From Promethearchaeota archaeon (GTDB lineage: Archaea > Asgardarchaeota > Lokiarchaeia > Sigynarchaeales > SOKP01), in assembly GCA_004524425.1 (NCBI GenBank), contig SDNN01000053.1, positions 1 to 15,423 on the forward strand: a stretch of 15,423 nucleotides of DNA, read 5' to 3'. Position numbers and translations under genes: made by a program. This document shows positions 13,947-15,423 of this stretch, piece by piece (position 1 is the stretch's first letter; each line of letters begins with the position of its first letter). The notes below the pieces were generated by a model, which saw only the letters and a program-made list of their open reading frames with translations, searched no databases and was not told where the DNA came from.

Positions 13947-14888
13947 ATGACTCACACTCCTCGTCAATATTTAAGAAATTCAAGAAAAAACAGTTCCATA
14001 GAAGAAGAACAAAGTACCACGGAAGATCATTGTTGTGAAAATCCTTTAGTACAAATTAGAGATGGAAACAGGGTATGCTTGAATTGTGGGATGATTTTCC
14101 AGAAGGAATATGTCGGAAATGAAAGACGCGCATATACCGTTGAAGAAATTCAAAATAGAAAACGAACTGAGCCTCGCTGGAGAGATTTTGGCCCACGAAC
14201 TATGCTTCCGAACACAAAAACTGATTCAAAGGGCAAATCAATTGGCGCTAAGGAACAGGCTCTATTTTCTCGACTTAGCAAAATTCAAAATTCTCTAATT
14301 TCCAGCATTGAGCGTAATTTTTGGGAAGCTAAACCCAAATTGAAGATGCTTAGTTCAAAATTAAACATCCCTGAATATATATCTGATAGTGCGTGGAAAA
14401 TCTATAGCATAGTTGCTAAGAAGAAATTGACCATGGGAAGATCCATCAATGGATTTATTGCAGGTGCTCTTTATGCAGCGATTAGAGTGCACGATTTCCC
14501 GCGTTTATTGGATGAAGTTTGTGAAGCATCCCTTACGCCTCGAAGAACGGTACATAGAAGTCTAGCGATGATAATTCGAGAAGTTCTACCTGAATTAGGT
14601 CTAAGATATCAACCTATCACGGCAGAATCATTAATATTTCGCTTTTCAAACAACTTGGATTTACCGATGGAGATCCAGAAGAGGGCAATAGAAATGTTGC
14701 AAACTGCAACCAAAAATGGTTTACAAAGGACGGGAAAAGATCCAAAGGGTCTTGCTGCTGCTTGCATATATATTGCTGCAAAAGAGGGATCAATGCGAAA
14801 GACACAGTCTACTGTAGCTGATGTTGCTAAGATCACGGAAGTGACTTTAAGAAGCAGATCCAAGCAAATAAAAAGCAGATTGAATTGA
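13947..14888 (+). CDS. tfb: Transcription initiation factor B (TFB, TFIIB homologue) with atypical zinc ribbon
   Basis: 313 residues with the full TFB plan. TFB bridges TBP on the TATA box and RNA polymerase at archaeal promoters. The N-terminal zinc ribbon has a normal second knuckle (VCLNCG, Cys44 and Cys47). The first knuckle reads DHCCENP (His28, Cys29, Cys30) in place of C-x2-C or C-x-H. The B-reader/linker region follows (about 58-98, RRAYTVEEIQNRKRTEPRWR). The first cyclin fold (about 105-200) has GRSINGFIAGALYAAIRVHD; the second (about 205-310) has KDPKGLAAACIYIAAKEG and a basic recognition-helix-like end, EVTLRSRSKQIKSRLN. Length matches archaeal TFB (about 300-330). ATG start lacks a Shine-Dalgarno; a TATA-like element lies upstream. 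No TBP or polymerase gene is nearby, so it may be one of several TFB paralogues. Zinc binding by the altered knuckle is uncertain. Confidence 0.93.
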   Translation: MTHTPRQYLRNSRKNSSIEEEQSTTEDHCCENPLVQIRDGNRVCLNCGMIFQKEYVGNERRAYTVEEIQNRKRTEPRWRDFGPRTMLPNTKTDSKGKSIGAKEQALFSRLSKIQNSLISSIERNFWEAKPKLKMLSSKLNIPEYISDSAWKIYSIVAKKKLTMGRSINGFIAGALYAAIRVHDFPRLLDEVCEASLTPRRTVHRSLAMIIREVLPELGLRYQPITAESLIFRFSNNLDLPMEIQKRAIEMLQTATKNGLQRTGKDPKGLAAACIYIAAKEGSMRKTQSTVADVAKITEVTLRSRSKQIKSRLN

Positions 14889-14941
14889 TTAATCAAAAAA
14901 TTTGATATTTAAAGTATCTTTATTGCGTTTATTCATTTTCT

Positions 14942-14948
14942 AAAAAAA
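14942..14948 (-). terminator. Poly-T terminator candidate for the right-edge membrane protein gene
   Basis: An A7 run on the plus strand gives TTTTTTT on the minus strand, 32 bases after the stop of the membrane protein gene. For TFB on the plus strand, shorter T runs at 14969-14973 and 14978-14981 lie near the convergent stop. Confidence 0.4.
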
Positions 14949-14979
14949 GAGGATGGAAAATTTAGATATTTTTATTATT

Positions 14980-15423
14980 TTAATCTTTAGTTTCTTTGGT
15001 TAATTCCAATAACCACGCAAGTCCCCCACCAGATGTAATAAGACCAATTAATAGATACAAGGATACAACAGCCGTAAAGAAAGTCCAAGCAACCCACAGA
15101 TCATAAGGACCGAAGATTTCAGCGTTGAATTTAAAGACAAAATATTTGAAAGTGATCTGATCCCCGTTGCCAATATTTACCATGGTTCGATCCATGTAGG
15201 TAATATAAGAGAGTTTGACATAAGAGAATATTATGATTAAGACTCCAATAAGAAGTATGTATTTTGCCAATAGCACGTGATCTATGCTCTCATATGAAAT
15301 GATTTTAATAATGAGACCCCCCATGATCAAAAAACAAAAAATTGTACAGATTAGAAAAATGAAAATATAGGTGCTTATTTCCGGTATTCTGGGTGAATCT
15401 AATAAAAGCCTGTAGACCAGTAA
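14980..15423 (-). CDS. Hypothetical membrane protein, 5' end beyond the window
   Basis: I do not recognise a family. The frame is open from the right edge down to TAA at 14980-14982, giving 147 visible residues. TTG 15330 and ATG 15324 could be read as starts. But the frame continues without a stop to 15423, and the upstream residues (YRLLLDSPRIPEISTYIFIF and onward) form the first half of a membrane helix that either start would cut. The gene therefore most likely begins outside the window. Three membrane helices are visible: one spanning the internal ATG (ending IMGGLIIKII), one at LAKYILLIGVLIIIFSYV, and a last one at VAWTFFTAVVSLYLLIGLIT. A polar segment of about 40 residues (DRTMVNIGNGDQITFKYFVF) lies between the second and third. 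The short C-terminal tail (LTKETKD) is charged. It converges with TFB. Confidence 0.6.
   Translation of the reverse strand, partial: LLVYRLLLDSPRIPEISTYIFIFLICTIFCFLIMGGLIIKIISYESIDHVLLAKYILLIGVLIIIFSYVKLSYITYMDRTMVNIGNGDQITFKYFVFKFNAEIFGPYDLWVAWTFFTAVVSLYLLIGLITSGGGLAWLLELTKETKD

Overview
The window reads as a piece of an AT-rich archaeal chromosome. The best taxonomic evidence is a complete transcription factor B gene at 13947-14888. Other archaeal signs are TATA-like elements ahead of several genes, poly-T terminators, and a mix of genes with and without Shine-Dalgarno (SD) sequences. Long soluble multi-PAS histidine kinases, a stand-alone SET protein and a tungsten-type aldehyde oxidoreductase together suggest an Asgard (Promethearchaeota, Loki-like) archaeon. 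That lineage call is inference. Some methanogens carry similar kinases, and the window holds no hallmark eukaryotic-signature protein.

Left part, 1-2566 (+ strand). The window opens on the last 29 residues of a membrane protein that resemble the C-terminus of an MgtE/SLC41-like cation permease. A PhoU/RCK_C regulator of 419 residues follows after 37 bases. Two bases later comes a 6-phospho-3-hexuloisomerase-like SIS protein. These three probably form one operon. A separate small SET-domain protein (putative lysine methyltransferase) lies downstream.

Centre, 2762-6985 (+). One gene fills this part: a cytosolic hybrid-free histidine kinase of 1407 residues with eight PAS domains, a GAF-like region, HisKA and HATPase_c. 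It has a TTG start and no response regulator beside it. Three consecutive PAS domains look like recent duplicates, and another carries an unusual set of cysteines.

Right-centre, 7085-10089. Endonuclease IV (-) and a 12-helix MFS transporter (+) diverge from a shared 220-base AT-rich region. A six-helix membrane protein of unknown function follows the transporter, separated from it by a strong poly-T terminator.

Right part, 10213-15423. A nitroreductase and an aldehyde ferredoxin oxidoreductase lie in tandem on the minus strand and form a plausible redox pair. Their G+C content is visibly higher than that of their neighbours. On the plus strand come a stand-alone nucleotidyltransferase and TFB. 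TFB converges with a membrane-protein gene (-) that runs off the right edge.

No rRNA, tRNA, CRISPR array, insertion sequence or prophage was recognised. No stretch over 300 bases lacks a gene. No single undescribed system stands out. The best leads are the ion-regulator/hexuloisomerase operon, the cysteine-bearing PAS domain, the TFB with a non-standard zinc ribbon, and the nitroreductase/AOR pair.
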